A stretch of DNA of 64,000 bases from Musa acuminata AAA Group (GCF_036884655.1 NC_088357.1:8853001-8917000), one strand, 5' to 3'; shown: positions 34,731-47,300, counted from the stretch's first letter. The notes: generated by a model from the letters alone, not told the origin. Program-made: numbers and translations.

Positions 34731-35879
34731 TCAAATGGCACCGAGCACAGCAGCACCCACGAGGAGCCCAAGTGCCGCGCCTGCCACGACCCGCCCTGCT
34801 GAAGAGCTTGGTGTCGTCGTCTCCGCGGCCGGACCAGAAGTTCCTTCTGAATCTGCCGTGGGCGAGGAAGGTGATGCGACACTTGCAGCTGGTGCACCTG
34901 CGCTTCCCTTGGGAGCGTCGACCGCGGCGCTCGCACTTGGACCCTCGACGGGGGATGCGGCGCTGGCCTTTGGAGCAGCAGAGGAGGCCGGCGTAGAAGC
35001 CTTCGGAGCTCCGACCGGAGTGGTGGAGCTAGCTTTGTGAGCCTTTGCGGTCGTGGCGGGTGCGGCAGGGCTGCTCTTTGGAGCCGCCGAAGGGGTAGGG
35101 GTGGCGCCGCCGCTCGTTGGAGCTGGTGCGGCAGTTGCGGAGCTCGACTTCGGTGCCAAGGCAGCTGTGGTGGTGCTCGAGGACTTTGGAGGTGTCGCGG
35201 GAGCGGCGGGGCTCGTTTTCGGGGCCTCCGCCTGGGTGGTCGGAGCAGCCTTTGGAGCTGCCACAGGGGCGGCGGGAGTAGTCGTGTTCGCTGTAGCCGT
35301 TGCCTCTGGGATGTCGTCCGATGGCTTCGTCGTCGGTGGCGCAGCCGACGCTTTCGGGGAGGCGGCGGCCGGCTTTGTTGTCGCCGGCGCTGCGCTCCCG
35401 GCTCCGGACGGCAGGATGGCGCTGCTGATCTGGAGCACCGACAGATTGTACGGCCTCGCCCCGATGACGTTGATCAGGTTGGAGTTGAGGGGAGCGCCGG
35501 GCGCGGCCCACCCGAACACCATCTGCTCGCCGGGGAGCTCGGTGAAGTTCACGGAGCCGCCGGCGAGGGTGGGGAGGAGGGCGGACTTGTTGAGGTTTTT
35601 GTCGAAGATGTAGGGGTCGTAGTAGTCGAGGAGGATGTGGGCGGAGATGGCGGTCTTGATCTTGTCGGCGGGGAGGGATGAGATGGGGGAGATGGCGCTG
35701 TTGTCAACGACAAGGACGGTGACGGTCTGGCGGCTGTTGATCACGTCGACGAGCTTCAGGTCGGTGAGGTACTTGGTGAAGGCGGAGTAATTGGGTAAGG
35801 GGTCAAGGATCTCCTTGACGTCGAAGGCCGCAGCCGAGGCGACGAGGAGAAGAAGGAAGGGTAAGGGTTTGGAGGCCAT
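34731..35879 (-). CDS. Fasciclin-like arabinogalactan protein with long AGP domain
   Basis: A 382-residue intronless protein with a signal peptide (1 to about 18, PFLLLLVASAAA), one FAS1 domain (about 19-160; H1 QTVTVLVVDNSA, H2 YNLSVLQISSAI), then about 190 residues of Ala/Pro/Ser/Thr repeats (AP, SP, TP and KASS/KSSP phrases) for arabinogalactan decoration. A C-terminal hydrophobic tail (VVAGAALGLLVGAAVLGAI) implies a GPI anchor. The frame is open further upstream, to 36140, but MASKP at 35879 is chosen because it is followed by the signal peptide and preceded by a TATA box. It is the tandem paralog of the gene at 31534-32379, with a much longer AGP region. Role: cell-wall/plasma-membrane glycoprotein in adhesion or wall architecture (family knowledge). 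Confidence 0.92.
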   Translation of the reverse strand: MASKPLPFLLLLVASAAAFDVKEILDPLPNYSAFTKYLTDLKLVDVINSRQTVTVLVVDNSAISPISSLPADKIKTAISAHILLDYYDPYIFDKNLNKSALLPTLAGGSVNFTELPGEQMVFGWAAPGAPLNSNLINVIGARPYNLSVLQISSAILPSGAGSAAPATTKPAAASPKASAAPPTTKPSDDIPEATATANTTTPAAPVAAPKAAPTTQAEAPKTSPAAPATPPKSSSTTTAALAPKSSSATAAPAPTSGGATPTPSAAPKSSPAAPATTAKAHKASSTTPVGAPKASTPASSAAPKASAASPVEGPSASAAVDAPKGSAGAPAASVASPSSPTADSEGTSGPAAETTTPSSSAGRVVAGAALGLLVGAAVLGAI

Positions 35880-35964
35880 TTTATCGAGAACAGCGGCCTT
35901 GGCCGTGTCTTCACCTCGGAGGGCTTCGGGATGTCGTCCGATTGAACAGAAGAGGCGTGAAGGG

Positions 35965-35973
35965 TATATATAT
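35965..35973 (-). promoter_or_regulatory. TATA box of the 34731-35879 FLA gene
   Basis: CATATATATACCC on the minus strand lies about 90 bases upstream of the chosen ATG. The spacing matches that of the tandem paralog and supports the chosen start. Confidence 0.6.
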
Positions 35974-37062
35974 GGATAGAGAGATGGACGCTCGCAGGAC
36001 GTTGCCAACTTTGGATGTGTTCGCCCGCGATCATGGATCTCTGGAGGGTGGAGTTTGACCAAGTCGCAAGTCTTGTGTTGTTGTATGGTGGAGCGAGAGA
36101 TGGTGCCAGGTCGACGTTTTCGTTGACCAATTCCACCCAATTTTGATTTGATTTACGAGTTGCCTTCAATTAAGATGGCAAGTATATCTTCTACGGATTT
36201 CTATTTAAGTCCAATTACCACGTACATCGAGCTTTGCTTCACTTATTGGATCATATAACGGTGTCCTGAAGAGCAAACACCACACTCGACAAGCACATGA
36301 CGATGCAAGCACGTGCGAGACCGGCGCCGAGACTGGGCGCCCGGCTTACGTGTTCCTTATGCCACGCGGCCCGAGCACGGTCTCGTGCTTCCCGACACGG
36401 TCCACCTAACCCCTACGTGTGCACATGCAGCAGCGTACGACGCGTGCCACCTCTGGCGTCTCACCTGTGCCATCGACCCATTGTTGAGTGTTCCAACGAC
36501 CAGAACGATGGAACACTAATGAGATGCCCGCTTCTCCCTCGTTCGCGTCAGCATTAGTAGTCTCGTAAGCCTTCCGTGGGTGTGATAGGATGCGGCCCTT
36601 CTTCGACCGTCAGATGAATGGGGACAGTCCACGAACGGTAGGATTCGTTCATGATGGCATGCGGCCGTGGTACGCTGGACCTGCGCTCATTCGCGTTGCG
36701 ATCGTATGCCGATTTCAGTTGACGGACGACGGACGACGCACGACCGTCAGATTGCTCTTTTGGACCGTGATCCTTACTGGGGCTCAATTTGGTGCCACTC
36801 ATCGCCGCGTGATTCCGATCAGACGCTGTCGGGCGTGGGTTCCACGACCTCTTTGCCGTTTTCTTTTTCTTGTTGTGTGACCACGAGGACAGCAAAGTAG
36901 TCCCGTCGTCGTCTTGAACATCTACGTGGCAAGGGGCGGTGACGGACACCGGGTGAGGACTAAAGGAGGCGAATGGGCGAGGGAGGCGCCGACGTTAACG
37001 TGGCCGGATGTGGGAGCGCCACGAGGCAGGGGAGACACGATAGAGCATCGCATACGACACAG

Positions 37063-37110
<48 letters not shown>

Positions 37111-37679
37111 TATCGTGTCCCCTCTTCTCCCTGATTGCTTCCTCCGCAACATGCACACAATTCTTTCTTCGTATTCTCGCTGAATACGAGTGGCGCCGAG
37201 ATCCGCTAACCGGATTCGGATGATTGGTATGGAATCGGGTTCGGATCGAGTTATTTTGATGCGAAGTCGGATTGATCACAGGGCTAAAATCAAATGGAGT
37301 TCCATAGTATGTAGTTTGGATTTGAATTGACTGCGGATCCGACCCTATAACGTCACCATTGATTGGCAACAGATCTACGAACAGCATACGCACGCCAGCT
37401 ATTTGCTGAAGAGGCGGTCAAGAAGACCGCCGAAACGGCCCGTGAAAGCCTTCCACTTGCCCCCCCGACCTTTTTATCTTTCCTTTCTTTACATTTCAAT
37501 CCCATCATAAATCAGTAGGATAACAGCAGTCCTCGTTCCTCGTGTTCTCACTCTGAGCCTCATCATCTTCCTCTTCCTCCCCCTCCTCGGTGTCAGTCTC
37601 CAGCTTTTGGTACCCTTCTTTCGTTCTTCAAAGCAACCATCTTCTCAGTCTTCCGATAACAACGCTTGTATTTGAAGCC
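35974..37679. other. Divergent promoter region between FLA and AIL genes
   Basis: The two flanking genes are transcribed away from each other across about 1.8 kb. The middle (36290-37060) is unusually GC-rich with several ACGT-core words (for example GCACGTGC, TACGTGT, CTACGTGG) of the G-box/ABRE type. A (GA)n tract follows at 37066-37108. The last 200 bases form a pyrimidine-rich leader for the AIL gene. The long ORFs here are GC artefacts. Confidence 0.5.
37066..37108. repeat. (GA)n microsatellite in the AIL upstream region
   Basis: About 21 uninterrupted GA units, 570 bases upstream of the AIL start. GAGA-type tracts can recruit BBR/BPC factors in plants (family knowledge); function here is unproven. 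Confidence 0.9.
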
Positions 37680-39788
37680 ATGGACATGGATGCTACACAC
37701 AACTGGCTCGCCTTCTCCCTCTCTCAGCAGCCCTGTTTCCTCGAAGCCTTCTCTTCGGTCGCCGCTCCTCCTCACCACCATGGTTTCTCTTCCTTGTTCT
37801 CCGCACCTCTCTGTTCCTCTATATTTCTTATATCCGTTGCATAAAGGAGCGACTTGGTTTCAGGTGGAATCGAGGGGGCGGAAGAGGAAACCAGCGCGGC
37901 GACGGAGCTGGTGGCGCTGGCGAGCATGGGGCCGAAGCTGGAGGACTTCCTCGGGGGCCCGATGGGGCGTTACTCCAGCGCTGAAGACGCTGCCTCCCCC
38001 GCCGAAGGCGTTTACGACTCCGACCTGAAGACCATCGCGGCCGGGTTCCTGCGCGGCCTCCCGGTGGAGCAGCAGGAGCCCCACTCGGCGAAGGAGGCTG
38101 CGCCGAAGGTGGAGTCGAGGAAGACCACGGCGGACACCTTCGGCCAGCGGACCTCCATCTACCGCGGCGTCACCAGGTAAAAGCCGCGAGAAGTCGCTGC
38201 ACTGGGCGATATGGGAAGGCAAAGTTTCTTTGTTGACACCCGGACGGGTATTTTGGGCAGGCACCGGTGGACTGGGAGGTACGAGGCGCACCTGTGGGAC
38301 AACAGCTGCCGCCGGGAAGGGCAGAGCCGCAAGGGCCGACAAGGTACGCCGGCGCAACGCTACCGTGAACCTCAAGTACACTTTAGATTTCTCACCACTC
38401 CTACCTGCTAACATGCGCCCCATTCCACGTCGCTGTTGCTCGACGTCTCGGGCTGTCCGTGCTTTTGTCTTCTTGCTGCCCCTTCGCAGTCTACTTAGGT
38501 GCAGTCCTTTTTGTTCTCCTCCATGCTTTAATTTTCCCGCAAATAGATGTAACGTTCAACGTATTTATAGTCGTGATCTTTTTGGTATTGTCGCGAAGGT
38601 GGGTACGACAAGGAGGAGAAGGCGGCAAGGGCGTACGATCTCGCAGCTCTCAAATACTGGGGTCCGACGACCACCACCAATTTCCCCGTAAGCTAACCGG
38701 AACCCTAGTGTTCTCTGCAATACGTACGTCCGATGTGCGTGACCGTGTTGTATCTGTGGTAGATCTCCAACTACGAGAAGGAACTGGAGGGGATGAAGAA
38801 CATGACTCGCCAAGAGTTCGTCGCCTCCCTCAGAAGGTGGCCACAATGCTGATTGCTTGTTTGTATACTTGATGCTGATTCTTGGTGGTTGTTGTTGTTG
38901 CAGGAAGAGCAGTGGGTTCTCCAGGGGCGCCTCCATCTACAGAGGGGTCACCAGGTCTGTTTCTGTAGGTATTATACTTGATCGAATACATCAATCCATA
39001 TATCAGACTACAAATGGTTGTTGATGTGTTTACAGACACCATCAGCATGGCCGATGGCAAGCGAGGATTGGAAGAGTGGCGGGCAACAAGGACCTTTACC
39101 TTGGAACCTTCAGTAAGTATGCAGCTGCACGGCTTGGTATAAGAAGACGTTAAGCACCAGAACGGGTGGTGGATGAAGAATGGATTGGATTTTGGTGCAT
39201 TCAGGTACACAGGAAGAAGCGGCGGAGGCGTACGACATCGCGGCGATCAAGTTCAGGGGCCTCAATGCGGTGACCAACTTCGACATGAGCCGCTACGACA
39301 TCAACAGCATCGTTAACAATGATCTCCCCATAGGTGGACTCTCCGGAAGGCCGTCGAAGGCCTCGGAGTCGTCGCCGTCATCTTCTTCGGATTGCATGAG
39401 CGTCGATATGAAGCATCAGCTGCACCATCAGGACCCTTCGGCCTCTTTCGGGCTTGCCACCATCCCCATGAAGCAGGACCATGACTACTGGTCCCTTCTT
39501 AATCTCCACCATCAACCCTCAGGCTTTGGTCTGTTCTCCTCCGGCGATACTATGGACTTCGCTACTGCTACTTCCAGCAAGGGGATGTTAGAGCACCAGC
39601 AGGAACAATCTCAGAGCAGTAGCTACTCTCCCGTTCCTTGTGCCACCTATGTTGCGTGCGGAGGTGGTCATAGTTACGACGGTTCCAACATCATGGGGGG
39701 TTGGGCTGCACCACCTTCGTCCTACCAACAGCCGGCTTCCAAGCCACATGTGGCGGCCTTTCAGTCTGCCATCTTTGGGATGGAATGA
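37680..39788 (+). CDS. AINTEGUMENTA-like/PLETHORA AP2 transcription factor, 9 exons
   Basis: Exons 37680-37782, 37864-38176, 38261-38343, 38490-38498, 38599-38687, 38763-38836, 38904-38954, 39036-39112 and 39205-39788 give 460 residues with consistent phases. The euANT motif NWLAFSLS (8-15) is followed by a short acidic region. AP2 repeat 1 starts at [20 protein letters not shown] and includes [19 protein letters not shown] (about 132-199). The linker is [20 protein letters not shown], and repeat 2 runs from [20 protein letters not shown] through [16 protein letters not shown] (about 232-298). The 9-nt fourth exon encodes the conserved VYL. These are DNA-binding regulators of meristem, root and embryo identity (ANT/BBM/PLT group). 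The compact N-terminus points to an AIL5/PLT5-like member, but the exact orthologue is uncertain. The C-terminus is Ser/Gln/His-rich. Confidence 0.94.
38490..38498 (+). other. 9-nt microexon (VYL) of the AIL gene
   Basis: TCTACTTAG is flanked by CAG on the left and GT on the right. Joined in phase 1 to exons 38261-38343 and 38599-38687 it restores RQVYLGGYD, the invariant sequence of euANT/AP2 first repeats. Without it the joined reading is RQGGYD, missing three conserved residues. Confidence 0.9.
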
Positions 39789-40626
39789 TGCGAATGGGGA
39801 GGAAGCGAGACGACAAACTCACAGCAGCTGCTTATGCGATAGACAGTCAAAGTTAGGGAGACCTATGAAGCTGATATCAACTGACACACTTACACAAAGG
39901 AGGGAATGGGAGGACTGACAGAAGACTAACAAGAGATTCAAAGTTTTGCTCGTGGTCATGCTCAAACCTTCTTTTGCTTTCTTCTTCTTCTTTTACTGAC
40001 ATGATTCCGCACTGCCATCATCATCTTCTTCTTCAGTCTCGACGGAAACAAGTACCTTTTGTAGCTTTATCTTTCTCCTTTTCTAGCTTACCGCTGGGCA
40101 AGCGTAGAAACCATGTCAAGCTGCGTTCCTAGGGTTGTGTGTTCAGTATCAGATGACTGCAATCTCCATCGAGACATTTGACTGGGCTAATCAAACCTTG
40201 AACTTGCATAGGATGCCCTTGCTTCAAGTCATTAAAGCATGTCTATTAGAGATTCTTGTTGTTGGCTGTGGGCTAAGTTATTTAAGTGTGATGATATGGG
40301 TTTTGGTGCGAGTTTAGACTGTGGTGTTGCTGAAATCTTTTCATGCACACTTAGTTCATGATGCATGTCCAGTGACTCCTGCTGCAAACTAGTTCATTGC
40401 TAGTAGTTGGGTACAGCTAAAAGGGCAATTCAATCATTAATTATACTCTTAACACGTCAATTACATCGATTCTTGCGTCTGTCATTGGAGGTCAAAGGCA
40501 TCACCCCTATAATCCAAGCTGTCAACCAATCAAGCTAGAGGAAAAGCATGAGAACACAAAGCATATTGGTGACATCATGAACCCTTGTAGTTTTTAGACT
40601 GCTGACCAAGCCATATGAATCACATA

Positions 40627-40659
<33 letters not shown>

Positions 40660-40836
40660 AAGTATAAATCCTGTCTGCCATTGTGAGTTTGTGCTTTAAC
40701 ATGGTAGAGAAAGAAGAGTGGCTTATACTAATATCACTTGAGGAGATAAAACTCTTTTATATTTGCCACTAAGACCATTAATTAGGGCTTCTCACAATGC
40801 CAAGAGGCCATTGAGTGAATGAAGGAGACTGTTCTT

Positions 40837-40870
<34 letters not shown>

Positions 40871-41402
40871 GGATCATAAAGTGTGGGAGACAACATCTCA
40901 TGTAAACACACCAAATGCTGTCATCTTCTACTGAACGATGGGCCCACTGGATTCAGAAAGAAGAAGACTTTCATTACATGAACATGCACCATTTGATGCT
41001 AGTTTCTTTCTAATGGCTATTAACTTACACTATCATAACCCACACCATCTCCAACAATTATTAATAATTCTACCCTATTTGGTTAGTCAATCAACACAAA
41101 TAGAAACTTCTCTAAAGCATGATTAAATCCTTTGAATCACATTTTTCAGAATGCATTAAACACATTCAAAAAGTTGGAGGAATCATATTGTGAAAGCTTT
41201 GGACAGCTTATACCTGTGGTCTTTACATATGTTTCAAACAGAAAATAATATTGTTCAGCCCAAGTATTACTTTTATTTTGTATCCAGCCCACCTATTTTG
41301 GGCCCATTATGAGATCATTATGGTTTAATAGCTTAACATGCATATATTATGAGATCACATGCATTTATCACTAGCCTTCTCAGCCCCCTTGACATCTAAA
41401 AC

Positions 41403-41404
<2 letters not shown>

Positions 41405-41461
<57 letters not shown>

Positions 41462-41510
41462 CATACATACCTACATACATACATATACAAACATACATAC
41501 ATACATTACT
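41405..41510. repeat. Compound (CT)n(TA)n(CATA)n microsatellite
   Basis: About 20 CT units, then 8 TA units, then imperfect ACATACAT units. Such compound tracts usually arise by slippage and are length-variable. Confidence 0.9.
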
Positions 41511-43398
41511 TAAAATTTTATAAATCAATAACAAGCAATTTGACAATGAGAAAGTAATATTATGACTACAATATTATTAATTTTCATCAAGCAAAGGAGT
41601 AATTGTAAATAGACATGTAGGATTGATCTTGTGGTGAGCATGTAGGTTTAGCTATTGAGTGTGGGGTTCACAATATACCTAATTTCAAAATTCATTTAAT
41701 AAATATCATAATTAGATATAAGAGGATGGAATGGGCACAAGATTTTTTGAAAAATACAATTTTTAGAATTTTGGAAGAATGAATTTCTAAATCGATTAAC
41801 CATTAAGGATGTAGATATATCTCTTATTTACTTATAAGTATCATCATCTAACTAATTTAAGTAGATTGGATAGTCGCGAATCGAATGACTATTGATAAAA
41901 AAAAATAAAGAAATTCAACAGACATACATACATAATTATTTTATCTTTGTGAAAAGATTGTGCTGAGGATTAGAACAATGCTTAAATTGATACAACACAT
42001 CACACATCTTCCCTTCTTATTCCCTTTTTCTAGCCCCACAAACACATGTGGGAGTAGCAACTAAAGGAGCCAAAGAGCATTGATTGAACCCACTGTTTTT
42101 GCCATCAATTGAACCTTATCATCTTCTTCATCCTCCTAACTTGTTCAAGTGGACTTCCAACCTCCATCAATGGGTTTGAATGACTCATGACTCATGTAAC
42201 TCGGTCGAACGAGTGGCCACCACTCTTTCGAGATTTTTATTCCCTCAACAAAAGAACAAGGAAGAGGATTGATTGCAAATGATTAAACATGATGCCATGA
42301 GTCGGAAGAGTCTTCTTGGGATGGTGATATGGTGAAAGGCGCCATATATAGGAAGTGAGATTACCAAATACCAAGTCATGGTTGGCATTTGTCATTGTCA
42401 TACAACGTGTTGTTTCTTGATGCTCCAAACTTGGATTAATAGATGATTAAGACACGTCGATGGAGGGATGACAGAGAAATATTTGTGGTCATTGTCAATT
42501 GTATCGTTTGTGTTGGAAAGATGCATGAAATAAAATATATTCTATATGGTTTATAATTGGAGACGATGTCCCACATAAGATAATTTAATTTTATTAGATA
42601 TTGGCCATCTTCATCCATACAATTACATTCTCTCTCCTCTCTCCTTTAGGTTAGGGAAAAGTATTCTTACTTTACCACAATAAAAATGAAGTGCAAAAAG
42701 AGATTGTAAATATCTTAGTATTTTTTTTAAATAGTAGGAATGTAGTGTTAGTTTAATATATAAAATCGTATGATATTTGCAAGCTAAACCATATGATTTT
42801 TTTCTCGTGAATTTAGATAACAAGCGTCGTGATAATATTTGAGATTGTATAAGTACATTTGTGGATTTAATCAAGACCAATTATCTTCTCTCGCGATGTC
42901 ATATCTATTTTTAGAAAAAATAAAGATTGATGCCATACAAAATAATGAACAAACTTTGATTTGATTATCAAATGAATATTAGCCGACACACCGTCGGTGT
43001 ATATAATCTATTATAAAATCAGATCGACACAAGATATGAGATATAAATATTTTTATCTTCGAGAAAAAATTTTCTTCGTTTAATCGCGTGATTCGCATCG
43101 TTTGAAAAAAATATCTTTCTCTCTTTTAAATATAATAACACTCAGTATGTTAGGTTGACGATTAAAAGTTGATCATATTAAATTTCATTTCATGTCGAAA
43201 TAAAATTCATCTAAAGTAAATTTGTCCTACTAACTTCAACTCAAATATAAAGTATGATAATTAAGAACAAAACTATATTAGTAAAACTCATCAAAGATTC
43301 TATCGGGCCATTCAACAAATAATGGATCTAATGTCTTACCGATTGTTATTCGAAGTCAATAGCTGCCATGAAACAAAGCGTGGGAGCAATTATAAGGA

Positions 43399-43456
43399 TT
43401 TGTGTTGGCAACCATGCAAGTGGTTGTTGCCAACACAAACTTCAATTAATTTGAAG
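43399..43456. repeat. Two adjacent inverted repeats (hairpins)
   Basis: TTTGTGTTGGCAACCA (43399-43414) and TGGTTGTTGCCAACACAAA (43421-43439) form a 16-bp stem with a 3-base bulge and a 6-base loop. Immediately after, CTTCAATTAATTTGAAG forms a 6-bp stem. AGCAATTATAAGGATTTG and AGCAATTATAAAGATTTG flank the structure as near-identical direct repeats. Confidence 0.75.
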
Positions 43457-44338
43457 CAATTATAAAGATTTGGTCAACGCTAGAGTTCGATTCAATCTAT
43501 ATAGAATCCATCTCGAGGTCAATCATATACATTCATTAATTGCATTCATTATTTATAAATAATAATTAACTTATGAAACCACCACAAAAGGCAATTGGAA
43601 CTATTCGTCACATAATAATTTACTAATTATTGATTATTATAGTAAGAACCCTATTTCAAAGGATATTTCATAATCATCGAGAATCTACTTTTTGATATCG
43701 ATTATAATAAACGGTATTGAGTTCTATGTTTTAGTATCATTAAATTGATACATATAAAAGATAATGATGATGATGAAATGGATGGACGATATTATATCAT
43801 CATTTATACGAAGGGTAAACTTATGATAATTGATATTTTTATGAATAATATTATTTAATAAATAATAGGCAGAAAATATATGATTAGAATACTATTCCGT
43901 ACGGTCAAAAGACGATGTAATACTTAAATATGGAGTGCAAAGAAAACAGACAAAAGAGAGAGAGGGGAAAAAAGCCCTAAAAAAGAAAATGGTGGGGTTT
44001 ATTGTAAATGATTTGCTTTGTTAGGGTTGAAGATTGATCACACCGCGGCGTCCGAATCTAAAAGCAAGGAGGAGGAGGAGGAGGAGGAGGAGGACAAGAG
44101 GTGAAGATGATGAGACCCGGTCAGCCACGGATTCCTTTCTTGGTATTCCCCTCTCTCTCTCTGTCTCGCTCTCGCTCGGTTGGGCGTCGTAACCGTAGAG
44201 GCATTAAAGAAGTCGGTCATTTTAATGGGATTATTGCTCTCCTTCGGTTTGGATCCGCGTGCGGCGGTGCAGGGGGCGGAAAAAGGGTCAGCCTTGAGGG
44301 TGGCAATGTGAAGGGGGGTAGCGCGGAGGCCGCCCGCT

Positions 44339-47300
44339 ATGGATCCGAATTTCTCAGGTGCGCTTCTCGTCCTTTTCGTCACTGTTTGTGGCTTCTTCGT
44401 TGCGGTTTTGGCAATTGATGCCTGGGGAGATCTCGATCTGCTCGCTGAAGTGGATTCCGAGGGGGAACGCATGATTCGGGTTCGGTGTGGTTCCTGGTTC
44501 GACAAAGTTGGAGCACCCAAGGGGCTCGGTGGTTTTCTTCGATCTGTAGGAGTTTGGCGTGATGAAGATCGGGTTTTTGTAGGGTTTCCGCGGGTTTCTC
44601 CGATTTCCTTCTCTCACCTCTTTGTGTAATCCGCTCCTTCCTTGCATTTGTGGGTGATGTGCAGCGGATGACCAAGTTTGGGGCAGTTGGCATTCTTTTC
44701 CCCCAAATTTTGGCTTAGCATATGCTGAGGAAGATGAATTTTCCTTTTGTCCCCCCCCACTCATCTCGAGCTTCCTTTTTCACGCCTCGGATTGAAATGC
44801 TGATTTCATCAGCGAATTGTGATGGCTAGGAATTCTCCTATGTCTAAGAAAAGTAAAAGTCCACCGAAATGGAACTCTTAATTATTTCGACCGGAAAATG
44901 TGGTATGATCCATAAGGAGTTCTTTTCTTGATCACATTTTGGCTTTCCTCAGCTTGAAGAATTCTGGAATTCTATGGTCGATGCTAAAGCTTAGAAGGTT
45001 GCTGGTAAAGCGTCGGTCCTGTGGGTTCAAGCTGCATCCCCATGTCGTTCTCAATCACAAACTTAGGATTTACTTGTTGAACTATCATTATCTTCGATTG
45101 CAATGAGCTAAAATTGCTTTCTTTTGCTTCAAATAGTTTTCTGATTTTACAGAGGTCATTTTTTGCTCAGAGGTTTCTTGTTCAGTGTGATACTCTGCCT
45201 CTTGTACTGTAGTTCTGGAACCTTTCTGTTTACCACAGGAAAAACCTGCACTCAAATAGTTAGCCAGGAGAATGCTATATGTTAGAAGTTACTAAATGTT
45301 AGTACTTGGGACTCCAGCTTACCTGCTACATCAGGTGTCCAAAGAACAGTAGTCTCTGAGTCGTTGGCTGGCACATAGATGAACCCTAATGTCATATCAA
45401 CTTACTCTTTGTGAGGGTGAGCCTTAGCACCAGTGCCTTACTGCAGGCCATGTGTCACAGATTTGAGTTGTGGAAATAGCTCTATGAATGTAGGAGTAGG
45501 GGTGAGGTGTCATAAGTTTGACCTTCTCCAGACCCACATTAGAGGAATCTTGTACAGTGAGGCATCTTCTTCAATCATTGTATGTTTTTTAACTTTTTTT
45601 TTTAGTAATTATGATATAGTTTGCTCTTCAGGGCTCGTACTTGACCCATCTAAATGTAGTAAGTTGAGCATCGAGGAGAAGAGAGAGCTCGTCCGTGAAT
45701 TGTCGAAGTGGCCAGAGAGCGCTCCTGAGAAGCTGCAGACATGGAGCCGACGTGACATTTTAGAGATCCTTTGTGCAGAGATAGGGAAGGAGAGGAAATA
45801 CACTAGCTTAACAAAACAAAAGATGATAGAATACCTTTTCAGAGTTGTTTCTGATAAAAAATCTGGAGAACATACCAAAGACAGGGACTCTGCTCAGGAC
45901 CTGTGTACACACAGCCCTCAAACCCCAGCTAAGAGACAGAGAAAGAATGACCATCCTTCACGTTTGCCCATCACTACGGTCAATCTGCAGTCGGGTGATG
46001 TTGAAGAAGCTTCGGACAACATTAGATACTGCAAGAATTCAGCCTGCCGGGCGACTCTTAACATAGAAGATGCGTTCTGTAAGCGGTGCTCATGTTGTAT
46101 ATGTCACAAATATGATGATAATAAAGACCCTAGTCTTTGGCTGTTTTGTGGCTCAGAGAACCTTTCTCAAGGTGACTCATGTGGCCTGTCTTCTCATCTT
46201 GAGTGTGTTCTTAAGCATGAAAAAGGAGGTGTCATGAAGAGTGGGCAGTGCACAAGATTGGATGGGGGCTATTACTGCATATATTGCGGAAAAGTTAATG
46301 ACTTGCTAGGGTAATTTCTTCAACATAATGTTAAATTGTTTTCAATAATCCCCTTAGTATATGTTCATCCATTTTTATTTAACTGCTCATTACAGCTTTC
46401 AGTCGTCAAACTTTTAGTCTATATCTGATCCATTTATCTTTAGCACCTAATCTACTTTATCTTGTGCAATAACCTAATTAATTGTCTTGTCTTACCAATC
46501 CTGAATTACTTCAGGCTAAAAGAATTGTGATGGTTCAACATCATTAAGTGTTTAGTCTGCTAGTGTTAGGAGCAGATAATTTTTTTGATGAGTTTGATGA
46601 GCTCAATTTTGTTTTTTTTCTTTAAATGTGATAAGCAATTAGACTTCAATGACACAATCTAATAGCGAAATTTCTCTGTCGGTGTTTGTTTAGTAGGCCA
46701 AAGAGTAGTCATATCTATGTTTCTTAAGATTCATAACTCGGCTAATGTTGAATGCTTCAATAAAGGATAAACTGGCTCTTGAGATTAACATGAACATAAT
46801 ATGAATGGAACTAGCAGATATAGCATTTAAAGTTAGAATGCTTTATTTGAATGACTTGGAAGAAACAAGTGCTGATGGAAAGTTGCAGTGGAGGACTTTA
46901 TTATAGAAACCTAAGTGTTGATTTATGGCTTTTGGAATGCTTGTGATGGAAGCGGTTGATTTCTCATGGCCTTTAGAATAATGGGAATGATTGGGTGCGG
47001 ATAGAAACAACAGTAACAGAATAAGAGAGGGATTGTTACTGCATTTTGCAACAAGAAAAGAAAATTCTTCATCAAGCAAAACGGTCAATACCTGTAATTC
47101 AGTATCACTTTTTATAGCCACTTCATTTCAACTTAAAAGAATAATGAAACCCGTTTATCCTTGTATATTACTTGTATGGATTCAATAATATGCAACCTTC
47201 CTTATTTAGTGAAAGTTTGTTTACATGTTTGCTTTTATCTTGTTTAGACATATGTTTCTTATCGTTAAAGTATGCATAATTTTTACACGGAAGCTAAGAA

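Larger units (their letters stand above)
39789..44338. other. Spacer and VIL promoter region
   Basis: It holds the AIL 3' UTR, then AT-rich DNA with CT tracts (40626-40660, 40842-40868), a compound CT/TA/CATA tract (41405-41510) and a pair of adjacent hairpins (43399-43456). A (GGA)n tract at 44067-44093 lies in the leader of the VIN3-like gene. Short ORFs at 40135, 40938, 42237, 42436 and 42623 match nothing I know. No gene is visible. Confidence 0.5.

Noticed and set aside
34702..35681. Ala/Gly- and Arg-rich plus-strand ORFs opposite the FLA gene
   Set aside because: Antisense to a repetitive, GC-rich coding region; no family pattern.
35880..36140. N-terminal extension of the second FLA gene (MGGIGQRKR...)
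   Set aside because: The frame is open, but a signal peptide begins at MASKP (35879) and a TATA box lies within the extension.
44038..44764. Minus-strand ORFs with Ser-rich runs upstream of and across VIL exon 1
   Set aside because: They overlap the promoter, leader and first intron of the VIN3-like gene and consist of antisense of CT/GGA-rich DNA.
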